The notes under the pieces were generated by a model. It was not told where the DNA came from, searched no databases, and saw nothing but the letters and a program-made list of their open reading frames with translations. A stretch of DNA of 64,000 nucleotides from Anthonomus grandis grandis (lineage: Eukaryota > Arthropoda > Insecta > Coleoptera > Curculionidae): positions 16,244,001 through 16,308,000 of the forward strand of contig NC_065551.1 in assembly GCF_022605725.1 (NCBI RefSeq). Reading direction: 5' to 3'. Position 1 is the stretch's first letter, and the number at the start of each line of letters is the position of its first letter. The position numbers were made by a program, and so were the translations under genes. This document shows, in pieces, positions 45,291-55,984 of this stretch.

Positions 45291-45555
45291 TCTAAAATAT
45301 TTGTAAATGGTTTAATTTTAATAAAAAGGAAAAATTTTGGAAAAGATGCTAGTAAAGATAATTTAAAAATATATATATATATTTAAAGCTAAAAAATTAA
45401 TAAAAAGATGAAAATTAAAGAAACATTTTCGGGGCTAATATTTTTTCTATCTTTTTCTGTTTTTATCCAAATAATTAACATTGACTTGAATACTAAAAAA
45501 AAAGCAGTTGAAAATGCATTTGAATTTAAACGAATTAAAAACATTTACATCTTAC

Positions 45556-45735
45556 CTTCAAAATGCAGCAAAACACTTTTTTACACTAAAAATTGTCTTC
45601 CGCTAATTCACAAATTAAAATAATAATAATTAATTTTTTATATGGTCGGCTGAAAATAACAGTTAAGAAACTTTTCTTTACAACAGCCAGAAACTTTAAT
45701 CACAATCAACAATGAAACTCCGAAGTTCGTATGAA
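45556..45735 (-). promoter_or_regulatory. Putative promoter and 5' UTR exon of the secreted-protein gene
   Basis: On the minus strand a TTTAAAAG box (45765-45758) precedes an initiator-like TTCATA about 30 bp downstream. A donor G|GTAAG follows at 45556/45555. With the acceptor at 45292 this makes a two-exon 5' end with a 264-bp intron. The region 45720-45860 is much more GC-rich than its surroundings, as expected of a promoter. The start site is an inference. Confidence 0.5.
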
Positions 45736-46224
45736 AGTTGCAAGTAGAGAAGTTGCGCTTTTAAACGACACGCCGATCGACGAAGGCCACGCAAAATCGG
45801 CGCAACAAAAAAACTTTCGGTTTAACCACTTATTAGGGGGAAAACTCCGGGGGTCCAAAGAGTTTAGTGAATGGTGAAAACTCATGAAGTTGACGTCATT
45901 ACTTGTTAATCCAAGAGAGGCTAAGGAACTTTAACCCAGAGTTAACAAGAGAAATAAAGTTCTAATTAACATCCAAACCACATGCCATTATTTGAGAACT
46001 GATGTCCTTTGTCAGTCTATATAATATAAACAATAAATATAAACACTACAAATACGTATGTAAGGCAACTCGTTTTAATTCATTTTATCTTATAATACGA
46101 TCTCGTCTCTATATGTTGTTTGAGAAAAATATTTTAAAATTGTGGCGTCGGCAGTTTTATGTTATGTTACGTATTGATAAATGTCCAGCCTCTTAAAAAG
46201 TTTTTCTTAAATGTTTGACATGTA

Positions 46225-49200
46225 CTGCCGTGTTAATTGAAAAAGGCGTAAAAAAGCGCGTCTGCAAAATTGGCCATTTTAAGTTATTTACCTCTAGGGA
46301 GTCTCCGCAATGAGTTCTATCATCTGTTAAAATCTAGAGGCGTATCTGATCATCTAAATGTGTGTATAATTAAAAATAGAAACGGCGTATCTACAAAAAT
46401 GCAGTGTCTGTTAATTGAAACGATCGTATCTGACAATATATTAGTAGATTTAGACGTAACCAATAGAATTGGTGCAGATACGCCTGTATCAATTAACATA
46501 ACGTTTAGGTTTTAGAAGTCGATGTTCATCATAACCTCACTTTTTTAGATATAGGTACATATATATCTTGTGAGATTTATGTTATTGCTTTTGTGCAGTT
46601 TCTGTGTTGTAGTTTTCATTAATATATACGTTAAAATTAGGATATTTGTGCTACTTTGTGCTAGAGTATTAACAAATTGTTGGTAAGTTAGTACATATTG
46701 AAGATAAAAGAAAACTTACCTACATATTTATTTTAAATCTGTTTGCAGTCAAAATTTTAATTGTCATCTAGGAGCAAAAAATTGCTTACGTTAGCTATAA
46801 ATGCAAAATTAAAAGATGATATCTGTCATTTCAAAAGTAATAATTACTACTAGTAATATAAACTACCCAAAGTTGAACTTGACCCAGACTACCATTACGA
46901 ATCTTCCAAAATATCTGATTTATCTGATGACGAAATAGATTATTATGACATAAATAAGCCTGGAACTTCTTATTCATACAAAAAGAAAATTGTAGTCATA
47001 GATGACATTCCTTTAACTAATAAGGAATGTACAAATATACAAACAGATTGCTTGTCAAATTGCCATGACCCAAATAGACCTGGACCTTCGTCTACAAATA
47101 AAATCGTGATCTTAAGTAACATTCTTTTAAATCAGGGATGTAAAAATTTTGAAATGCAATTATGCGAAGAAACTGATGATACAATTTTTATACGAGGAAT
47201 TGTTACAAACATATTTGAAAACGCGATGAAGCAGACAAGCCAAAATAGCACCGAAAAATTTGTGAAAGGCATTATACTTGATGTTCTAGATAATGTAATA
47301 CAAATGTTTACAAAAAAAGATGAAGTTAGAAAACGTAAAAGGTATTTTGAACTAACTAAAACTGAAAGGAAAGAATCCAAGGCAAAAAAAAGAAAAACCA
47401 AGCATTTAATAAAAGAAGCATGCGGTGAATCCTGTGTAAAAAATGCTTAAATAGAAAATGCGGAACGTATACAGTTATACGAAGAATATTGGAAACTATC
47501 TGCAGATAATCAAAGGACTTTTGTATTCTGTTGCCTTACCAATAGCGCCACGAAAAGAAAAACAGTCGGTGAATGACCCTTCAGAAGAAGCAAAACGCTA
47601 AATTATTTTTCCACAGATAAAGCGGGCAATAAACAAGAAGTGTGTAAAAAGTGTTTCCTTTGTACTCTGGGTTATAATGCAAATAATGATAAAATCATCC
47701 GAAATGTTTTAAGCCCAGGTACATCTCTTATTGCAAAACCAGACGGCCAGACATCAAATTGTGGAAAAACAAAAATTGATCCAAATATTATTATTGAGCA
47801 TATAAAAACATTTTTATGAATAAATTTCGCAATGCCTCCTTATCATATTACTTATACCGAGAGGTGGTTGCCAGTCAAAATATATCATTTAGTGAATTGG
47901 GTCATGAAGAGTGCTAGACTTTTTGAAAAGGAGTTTTTAAAAAACATAATAGTGCTCATAAGAAAGAAAACCTGGATCCCTTATGTAAAAATTGCAATGA
48001 TTTGGGAAAAACATTATTAAAAATATAAGAATGCCCGCAAAATGTACCAAATAGATGCAAATGCAACACAAACTACATCCGAAATCGTTATCGCCGCTGA
48101 TCTCCAGAAAGTAAGTGATGAGTATAATTCGTTCGTTTTTAATTTTTTTTTTAATTCTCGCTTTAAATTCGTCGTTTTTAATTCTCGTTTTCAATTTTTA
48201 GGTAATCATGTTACCTAGATGTGATACTTTTAAGGAAATCATTTTTATGCCAAGACTTGTGGCATACAACGAAAGTTTCGTTCCGGCTGGCAAATTAGGC
48301 AAAATGTCGCCATACGCCGTTTTGTGGCATGATGCTATGCAAGGGAGGTCAAAAGAAAATATCATTAGCCGTTTTTATCAATATTTCCTATACATGAGAG
48401 ATACTAAGTGTGTAATTTTGTGGCTTGACAACTGTTACGGCCCACAATAATAAAATTCCTCTTTTCATGTTTTATATATTTAGTTAATGGGACAGAAACT
48501 TCTATAGAAAAAGTAATTCTGAGATATTTTGAACCTGGTCATACGTTTATGGCAGTGGACTCGTTCCACCATCAAATTGAAGTCAGCTTGAAGAGGCGTG
48601 GGAAAATATATGATTTTCCAGATTTCGTAGAAGCGGTAGGAGCTGCATCCAAATTAACAAAAGTTATAGAAATGAATTTGGATTGTTTCTATAAATGGGA
48701 AGATCAATCATCACAGTATAAACTAAAGAAAACTACTCCTAGACCATACTTAAGTAACATGGTAGAGGCAATATTTGAGAGAGGAAAAAGAACTATGTCA
48801 TATAAAAATTCATTTGATGATGAAGTCATTGAACTTAATTTCTTAAATTCCAAGTCTCAAAAACAGGGTAAGTTGAAAATTTTAAAACATCTATAATATT
48901 CAAATAAATACTATTGCAGGAATTTATATGCCCAAAAAAGAAATAAGTCCTAAAGGAATACCAAATACTAAGAAAATTGAAATTGTAAACAAACTTCGTA
49001 ACATTCTTTCAAAATCCAGAATGCCATTTTGGGAAAGTTTACCTACAACAAACGACAGAGTAGAGTCCAGTGATGATGAATGAAGCCTTCGAGCTTAACC
49101 CATAAAATTTAAAATGTTAGTTGGCAACCTGAACATTAAATTTAAGTTACTTATTTATTATTTATTGCAGGTTTTCGAATCTTTAAAGCCCCATGTTGGA

Positions 49201-49612
49201 GAATTTCACTCGTGTATAAATTAATAACGTGTTTAGTGTTAATCGGTTTTTCCGATCTGTATCCTTTGTAAATGTTGAGTTGGATAATTTAGTTTGCTTT
49301 TGTTAGGTACCCTAATATACGAAATTTAAAATTAAATTCTAACTTTCTTTATTTGCCTCTTTTAGTTACGCCCAAAATCACTACATTATTGAATGATATG
49401 TTAATTGAAAAGAGCGTATCCGAATGTCACTTTTAGTGTAATATACGTCATATAATATAAATATACAAAAATTCTTTAAGCGGAATCATATCACGAATTC
49501 CTTTTTCATGTTAATCCATTTAAATCTGCGGATGGCACAAATTAAAGTCTTTAAAGTCAAATGTCTCAAAAGTGATTTTTCGCAAATACGCCCTTTTTAA
49601 TTAACACGGCAG
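46225..49612 (+). mobile_element. Sola-like DNA transposon with TGTA duplication
   Basis: The ends are inverted repeats CTGCCGTGTTAATTRAAAA followed by GGCGTA. The flanks are TGTA on both sides (46221-46224 and 49613-49616), a 4-bp duplication. Motifs of the type TTAATTGAAA plus GCGTATCTGA recur near both ends (46232, 46345, 46415, 46475, 49400 and 49590), probable transposase-binding sites. The 3.4-kb element encodes one multi-exon transposase. The Sola assignment rests on the 4-bp duplication and the look of the protein and is not certain. Confidence 0.75.
46866..49083 (+). pseudogene. DDE-type transposase of the Sola-like element, broken
   Basis: An acidic N-terminus (SDLSDDEIDYYDINKPGTSY) is followed by a Lys-rich segment and a cysteine motif (CGESCVKNA) ahead of YEEYWKLSADNQRTFVFCCL. 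A CKKCFLCTLGYN motif comes next, then the catalytic part with LPRCDTFKEIIFMPRLVAYN, AVLWHDAMQGRSKEN, CVILWLDNC and YFEPGHTFMAVDSFHHQIE. Introns are predicted after LQK (donor GTAAGT at about 48109, acceptor TTTTTAG near 48200) and after SKSQKQ (donor near 48868, acceptor TATTGCAG near 48919). Stops near 47448, 47575 and 47817 and a shift at 48447 kill it. WLDNC and the SFHH block are the likely acidic and metal-binding residues. Confidence 0.7.
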
Positions 49613-49614
49613 TG

Positions 49615-49654
49615 TAGCACTGACGATGGCTTAGCAGCAGAAAGCGCTTTGCTA
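49615..49654 (+). ncRNA. Hammerhead-like motif split by the Sola-like insertion
   Basis: Stem I TAGCA/TGCTA, core CTGACGA, stem II GGC/GCA (last pair lost), GAAA, GCGC and triplet CTT. It is the same family as the 29.5-kb motif, including the extra T after the core. The TGTA duplication overlaps stem I, and the sequence left of the transposon (TTTGACATGTA) matches what normally precedes the motif. Confidence 0.5.
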
Positions 49655-50425
49655 TATTTAAAAAAAAAATATACACGTTATACAAACAGCTTAGTCCTTT
49701 ATTTATATATAAACAATAAAGTTATTTACTTTATTTAAATCGGACTATTGAGAAGATTTAAATTTTGCATCTTAAATTTTTAAGACAAAAAAATACGTTT
49801 AAATGGCATCTTGTAAAAACTATATTTATCCTAAATGATAAAGACGTATAGGTAAGCTGCTAAATGACATTTAATTACCTATAAAAGTTCTGATTATAAT
49901 TAAAGGTATTGAGTAACCAAAAGTTTGACACAAGGGAGGTGGATTACCGCAGTGTAAGCAAACCATATAATCCACAAATAATTTTCTTAAACGTAAATAA
50001 CGAAAGTTAATTGACCAAGCATAATCCCCAACTAGGAATATGGTTTAACAAAGACAATATTAAACGGCAGTTTATATACTGATGCCACAACCCCCTAGGG
50101 AAAAGTAACATAGAATGTGATACGTAAAGTAAATATAAGGAATTTTCTCTGACGTTATTCAATTTGTAAGTGAGAAAACGCTGTCAGGTATTACATTCAC
50201 TTGAAAAATGAATGATTATCTCATTTATTATTTATTGATTTTTTGTTTGTGAGAGTTAATTAATGGGCACTTAGGATTACATTAATGGTGACATTTTTAT
50301 GAGAAGCAATACCATAAAACATTCATAACGACTTCTTAAGATAATAGGCTTTCAATGTTCCCATAAAAGTATTATTTTTATAATCACAGAAGAAATATAT
50401 GTTTGAATTTCGCGCCTTACGACGT
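49655..50425. other. AT-rich, no recognised gene
   Basis: Nothing supportable was seen; it may include Penelope-derived 3' sequence just after the hammerhead-like motif. Confidence 0.4.
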
Positions 50426-50434
50426 CTTATCTTA

Positions 50435-51235
50435 ATGTGTGTGAAGCTAGCGTCCGATCGATATCCAGCAACCAAAATCGAGAACGCAGCATATGCCGGT
50501 TGCCAGCGACCAATTTATAGTCCGCGCTCCCTGTTATTTAATCAATATAATGCCCGTATCTCCAAAAATTCCCAAGGGATTTTAATAATTTTTTGTCCAG
50601 ATATTAACAATGAATACCTAAATCGACTGACGATGGTCTCAAACCTCTACAAACTAAGGTTTTGTTGTGAAAATTAATTAAAAAGTCAAATGGTAAAAAA
50701 ATGAAAAAGGCTCTAACTCCCAAAATTCCCAAAGGATTTGGATAAAACTTTTTTTTATAAAAGATAATAAATATCTAAATTGATTTTAGATGGTTGCAAA
50801 CCTCTACAAACGAAAGTTTTTTGGTAAAAAATTATTGAATTTTTAGATGTACAAAAAAAATTTAAAAGCTATAACTTCCAAAATTCCCAAAGGATTCGAA
50901 TAAAACTTTTTCATGTAATTACTAATAAATATCTAAACCGATTTCGGATAGTTGCAAATCTCTACAAACGAAAGTTTTTTGGTAAAAAATTATTGAAATG
51001 TTAGATGTAGAAAAATATAAACGGCTATAACTCCCAAAACTCCCAAAGGATTCGAATGAAACTTTTTTATACATTTAATAATAAATATCTAAATCGATTT
51101 GACATGGTTGTAAATCTCTACAAACGAAAGTTTTTTGGTGAAAAATTATTGAAGTGTTAGATGTAGAAAAATATAAACGACTATAACTTCCAAAACTCCC
51201 AAAGGATTTTTTATTTTATTTGGTATTATATCTTT
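50435..51235 (+). repeat. Left arm: unique end plus about four 156-bp units
   Basis: The unit landmark CTCTACAAACGAAAG recurs near 50645, 50801, 50959 and 51115. Each unit also has CCCAAAATTCCCAAAGGATT or a close form, and GGTAAAAAATTATTGAA. Orientation is opposite to the right arm. Confidence 0.9.
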
Positions 51236-51547
51236 TAGTCTATTTATTGCTCTGGCTTTCTTTGAGTTAAAAGCAATTGAAGTTTTATTCTCATATACCT
51301 ACCTATATTGTATATCTTGACTGATATCATGTAAGTTAATAATTTTAATTATTAATTAATTATAATTTATTTAATTAAATCATTTAATTAATAATAATAT
51401 ATATTAATTATTTTAAGTTAATAATAATTTTATTCGGTTATTTATATTATTTTTTAATTAAATTTTTTTTTCATCAAGAGTAAAAAAACATACCTCACTC
51501 TTTATTGATATGGCTTTCCATTATATTAATAAATTAATTTAATCTAG

Positions 51548-52085
51548 GAAAAAAGACGTTGAATACAATCAGTTTTGGCTGCTTTTTAATCAACAAAAAA
51601 TTGATACTAAAAATATCAAAGAATGTAGGGCAACTATTTTTGACTTCTTAGAAGCTGGACATAGTGTTGCCCACTGTGTCTCAGCGGACTTCAAAATGAG
51701 TAGAGGGCTAGCTGCAAAATTCAGGTAAATTGATTTTAGATTAAATGATTTTAACCAAAAATGCGAATTTATTTCTAGAGCGAAGTTTGGCGTACCCAAT
51801 TTGAATAAGAATTGCGGTCAAGTTGGTAGTTGCGTCGACCAGCCAATAAACAGCGGCTATATATTCCACCTAATTAGTAAAGCGCGATATTTCCAAAAAC
51901 CAAAATATATACACATATGGAGGGCTCTTATAAATATGCGGCGATTATGCATTTTGGGTAATCTCAAAAACCTGGCTTTGCCCAAAATCGCTTGCGGGCT
52001 GGACCGCAAAAATTTTAAGATAGTAAGATGCATGATCGCCTATATTTATAGGAATTGCACCACCCAAATAACCATATGTGTATAA
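51548..52085 (+). CDS. Macrodomain protein, TARG1/OARD1-like ADP-ribosylglycohydrolase
   Basis: Two exons, 51548-51724 and 51779-52085, are joined across a 54-bp intron (donor GTAAAT, acceptor TTTCTAG); the split codon restores AAKFRAKFGVPN. The spliced frame is free of stops for about 160 codons and ends TTQITICV. It shows the conserved macrodomain loop AHCVSADFKMSRGLAAKF, then QPINSGYIFHLISKARYFQK and LALPKIACGLDRKNFKIVR. In TARG1-type enzymes the catalytic Lys lies in the ITK-like segment and the Asp in GLDR; both are present here (ISK and GLDR). Such enzymes remove ADP-ribose from proteins, DNA or O-acetyl-ADP-ribose. A further upstream exon with the start codon is required: the first exon opens at an acceptor (TTTAATCTAG) and has no early ATG. 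An intact frame inside a mobile element suggests recent capture or selection. Confidence 0.8.
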
Positions 52086-52249
52086 AACTAGTTTGGGTTT
52101 TAGGAGTTAGGATGGGTACATATCGGCGCCTACGGAGGGGTTTAGTTTGGTTGTTTAGTTGGGTAGTGGCTTCACCGAGCCCCACACTGTCCTGGAGTGC
52201 CTTGTGCGTCCCAGTTCGTGCGTAAATGCATTCGACGTCGTGTAATAAA

Positions 52250-52645
52250 ACAAAATAAAAAAAAAAATTACACCAAAGTGCGCAAAGAATTTTATTGCTG
52301 GGCAGTTCAGTGGGTAAAAACTTAACTGCTTCTAACAACGTATACAAATTCCTGGATGAATTTCCAAAAGGATCTTAACTGAGACCACACACTACTACAA
52401 ACGGGGCCTATGTAAGTTTTCCTTAAATACAATTAATGAAACCTCCTCGGGTATTCTTTCTAGGCATGTTGGTAACAATCCAGCCAGTGGTTTTAACGTA
52501 ATTTTTAATTGGACCTTTATGGAGAATATTGACTGTTGTCTCCTGAAAGAGAGCGATTACCTAAAGGGAAGACCCGGACTCCTTTTGTAGCACCTGACTG
52601 TAGTATCGACGACTTAGAGCTACTAGCCCCGATGGTTTAATTCCA
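52250..52645 (+). other. Second cargo segment with candidate spliced exons
   Basis: After AATAAA-like and oligo-A sequence at 52240-52268 (possible macrodomain poly(A) site), a consensus donor (CCTATGTAAGT at about 52408) and acceptor (TTCTTTCTAG at about 52464) bound a 57-bp intron. The joined frame reads GPMHVGNNPASGFNVIFNWT, then FMENIDCCLLKESDYLK. With a one-base shift it continues to VAPDCSIDDLELLAPMV and a stop near 52639. It looks like host coding sequence but I do not recognise the protein. Confidence 0.35.
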
Positions 52646-52784
52646 TACTACTATTTGGCTGGACTTGGATTTTGTATTTCTACTCAGAAATCACTATCTT
52701 TGTATTTGTTATATAAAATAAACAGTTGCAAAATTATTATGGTCTTTTGATTGGTTAAAATAACTCAATTTAATTAGTTTAAAT

Positions 52785-55113
52785 AGAGAGTTTTGGAAGT
52801 TATAGCCTTAAGTTTTTTTTAATACATCTAACAATTCAATAATTTTTTACCAAAAAACTTTCGTTTGTAGAGATTTGCAACCATGTCAAATCGATTTAAA
52901 TATTTATTATTAAATGTATAAAAAAGTTTCATTCGAATCCTTTGGGAGTTTTGGGAGTTATAGCCGTTTATATTTTTCTACATCTAACACTTCAATAATT
53001 TTTTACCAAAAAACTTTTGTTTGTAGAGATTTGCAACCATGTCAAATCGATTTAGATATTTATTATTAAATGTATAAAAAAGTTTCATTCGAATCCTTTG
53101 GGAGTTTTGGGAGTTATAGCCGTTTATATTTTTCTACATCTAACATTTCAATAATTTTTTACCAAAAAACTTTCGTTTGTAGAGATTTGCAACCATGTAA
53201 AATCGATTTAAATATTTATTACTAATTGCGTAAAAAAGTTTCATTCAAATCCTTTGGGAGTTTTGGGAGTTATAGTCGTTTATATTTTTCTACATTGCAC
53301 ACTTCAATAATTTTTTACCAAAAAACTTTCGTTTGTAGAGATTTGCAACCATGTCAAATCAACTTAGATATTTATTATTAGTTGTATAAAAAAGTTTCAT
53401 TCGAATCGTTTGGGAGTTTTGGGAGTTATAGTCGTTTATATTTTTCTACATCTAACACTTCAATAATTTTTTACCAAAAAACTTTCGTTTGTAGAGATTT
53501 GCAACCATGTAAAATCGATTTAAATATTTATTACTAATTGCGTAAAAAAGTTTCATTCGAATCCTTTGGGAGTTTTGGGAGTTATAGCCGTTTATATTTT
53601 TTTACATCTAACACTTCAATAATTTTTTACCAAAAAACTTTCGTTTGTAGAGATTTGCAATCATATAAAATCGATTTAAATATTTATTACTAATTGCGTA
53701 AAAAAGTTTCATTCAAATCCTTTGGGAGTTTTGGAAGTTATAGTCGTTTATATTTTTCTACATCTAACACTTCAATAATTTTTTACCAAAAAACTTTCGT
53801 TTGTAGAGATTTGCAACCATGTAAAATCGATTTAAATATTTATTACTAATTGCGTAAAAAAGTTTCATTCAAATCCTTTGGGAGTTTTGGGAGTTATAGT
53901 CGTTTATATTTTTCTACATCTAACATTTCAATAATTTTTTACCAAAAAACTTTCGTTTGTAGAGGTTTGCAACCATATCAAATCGATTTAGATATTTATT
54001 ATTAGTTGTATAAAAAAGTTTCATTCGAATCCTTTGGGAGTTTTGGGAGTTATAGTCGTTTATATTTTTTTACATCTAACATTTCAATAATTTTTTACCA
54101 AAAAACTTTCGTTTGTAGAGATTTTCAACCATGTAAAATCGATTTAAATATTTATTACTAATTGCGTAAAAAAGTTTCATTCAAATCCTTTGGGAGCTTT
54201 GGGAGTTATAGTCGTTTATATTTTTCTACATCTAACATTTCAATAATTTTTTACCAAAAAACTTTCGTTTGTAGAGGTTTGCAACCATATCAAATCGATT
54301 TAGATATTTATTATTAGTTGTATAAAAAAGTTTCATTCGAATCCTTTGGGAGTTTTGGGAGTTATAGTCGTTTATATTTTTTTACATCTAACATTTCAAT
54401 AATTTTTTACCAAAAAACTTTCGTTTGTAGAGATTTTCAACCATGTAAAATCGATTTAAATATTTATTACTAATTGCGTAAAAAAGTTTCATTCAAATCC
54501 TTTGGGAGCTTTGGGAGTTATAGTCGTTTATATTTTTCTACATCTAACATTTCAATAATTTTTTACCAAAAAGCTTTCGTTTGTAGAGGTTTGCAACCAT
54601 GTCAAATCGATTTAGATATTTATTGTTAAATGTATAAAAAAGTTTCATTCGAATCCTTTAGGAGTTTTGGAAGTTATAGCTTTAAATTATTTTTTGTACA
54701 TCTAAAAATTCAATAAATTTTTACCAAAAAACTTTCGTTTGTAGAGGTTTGCAACTATCTAAAATCAATTTAGATATTTATTATCTTTTATAAAAAAAAG
54801 TTTTATCAAAATCCTTTGGGAATTTTGGGAGTTAGAGCCTTTTTCATTTTTTTACAATTTGACTTTTTAATTAATTTTCACAACAAAACCTTAGTTTGTA
54901 GAGGCTTGAGACCATCGTCAGTCGATTTAGGTATTCATTGTTAATATCTGGACAAAAAATTATTAAAATCCCTTGGGAATTTCAGGAGATACGGGCATTA
55001 TATTGATTAAATAACAGGGAGCGCGGACTATAAATTGGTCGCTGGCAACCGGCATATGCTGCGTTCTCGATTTTGGTTGCTGGATAACGATCGGACGCTA
55101 GCTTCACACACAT
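52785..55113 (-). repeat. Right arm: about fourteen 156-bp units plus unique end
   Basis: The landmark GATTTGCAACC recurs at 52877, 53033, 53189, 53345, 53501, 53657, 53813, 53969, 54125, 54281, 54437 and 54593, exactly 156 bp apart, then at 54751 and about 54906 with small shifts. Between about 53810 and 54600 two unit types alternate (GTAAAATCGATTTAAAT and ATCAAATCGATTTAGAT), giving a 312-bp higher-order repeat. The outer units are more diverged than the inner ones. Confidence 0.95.
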
Positions 55114-55122
55114 CTTATCTTA

Positions 55123-55632
55123 CACGTTGTTTGACAACAGACACGCCCGAAACTGAACAGACAAAAATATAGATACAAATTACAAACTAAGAGTAAATGA
55201 CTATTAAAAATAAATGTAACATTCATACGGAATATTAAATGTTAACTGAATATTAACATTTAATATTCAGAAATATTAGACGGAAATAAAAACATACATT
55301 AACGCTCCGTTCGATTGACACGAGATACGACCAGTTTAGGTCTGTCGAAAGTAATAAAAATATAAACAAATCGCACAATAAGCAAGAAAATGTTAATAAA
55401 TTTATAATTATATCATGTAATAAAGAACATTTTTGCAAATCTAAGGCTATCATCTATGCATTTAGCAATAAATCCACCTATGTGTGTAAATTTAAAACAA
55501 AAGTTTGGTTGGATAAGATCTAAAGCCATATCATGACTCACCATTATGATGATAAAAAAATTACAATAATTATCCCTGTTTAATAATTTCATAAAACTAA
55601 ATTAAAGTTAATTTAAATTTGTTACAAATAAA
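55123..55632 (+). promoter_or_regulatory. Upstream region of the MIT-domain gene
   Basis: About 510 bp between the Foldback-type element and the start codon at 55633. It is AT-rich, with no TATA box or initiator that I would commit to. The mobile element therefore ends very close to a host promoter. Confidence 0.3.
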
Positions 55633-55871
55633 ATGTCTGCCCCTGAAGAATTAATAGAAAATGCAGTGCACGCAGCAAAGTTAGCAATAAAATATGACCA
55701 GGAGGGTGAGAAAGGACCCTCTGCATATTATTACCAAATAGCAGCAAAATCTCTTGAGCAAGCTTCACAGATTTTAGGAGATGACAAGAATGAATCTATT
55801 AAACAAAAAGGGTTGGAATATCAGGAGAGAGCAAAGGCTTTAATGCGAAGTGTTGAACCTATGAAAGAAAG
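55633..55871 (+). CDS. First coding exon of a MIT-domain protein, probably calpain-7-like
   Basis: ATG 55633 opens MSAPEELIENAVHAAKLAIK, then a three-helix MIT repeat (YDQEGEKGPSAYYYQIAAKS, LEQASQIL, GLEYQERAKALMRS). The exon ends at AAAG|GTAAGT (55871/55872), leaving two bases of a split codon. MIT domains bind ESCRT-III tails. The starting ATG, the position of the MIT at the extreme N-terminus and the YYY..AA..L pattern resemble calpain-7 (PalB homologue), which has two N-terminal MIT repeats before its protease core; this exon would encode the first. Other MIT proteins are possible because the protease part lies beyond the window. Intron 1 extends through the LINE cluster that follows. Confidence 0.7.
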
Positions 55872-55984
55872 GTAAGTAATTGGTGCAAATTAAACAAATG
55901 TCTATTTTTGAGAATGCAATAATAAACCAACAAACACAAATTTCTATTTACAAAATAAATATCCTAGTATTCCAAATGACTTAA

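Larger units (their letters stand above)
50435..55113. mobile_element. Foldback/Mutator-type element carrying a macrodomain gene
   Basis: The ends are ATGTGTGTGAAGCTAGCG and its mirror. The flanks are CTTATCTTA at 50426-50434 and 55114-55122, a perfect 9-bp duplication as produced by Mutator-like and Drosophila Foldback elements. The inverted arms agree almost perfectly over at least the outer 300 bp, including a GC-richer segment ACGCAGCATATGCCGG. Inward, both arms consist of a 156-bp tandem unit. The centre (51.24-52.78 kb) is single copy and carries a macrodomain gene plus a second candidate exon pair. No transposase was found, so mobilisation would need a helper elsewhere. Confidence 0.85.

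Noticed and set aside
45408..45623. 71-codon plus-strand frame with a signal-like start
   Set aside because: It lies opposite the 5' UTR exon and intron of the secreted-protein gene, is Lys/Asn/Phe-rich and lacks any further support.
52785..54910. Regular 156-bp array considered as CRISPR or centromeric satellite
   Set aside because: There are no spacer/repeat alternations; whole units are similar. The array is inside inverted arms bounded by a 9-bp duplication, which fits a Foldback-type element better than an independent satellite.
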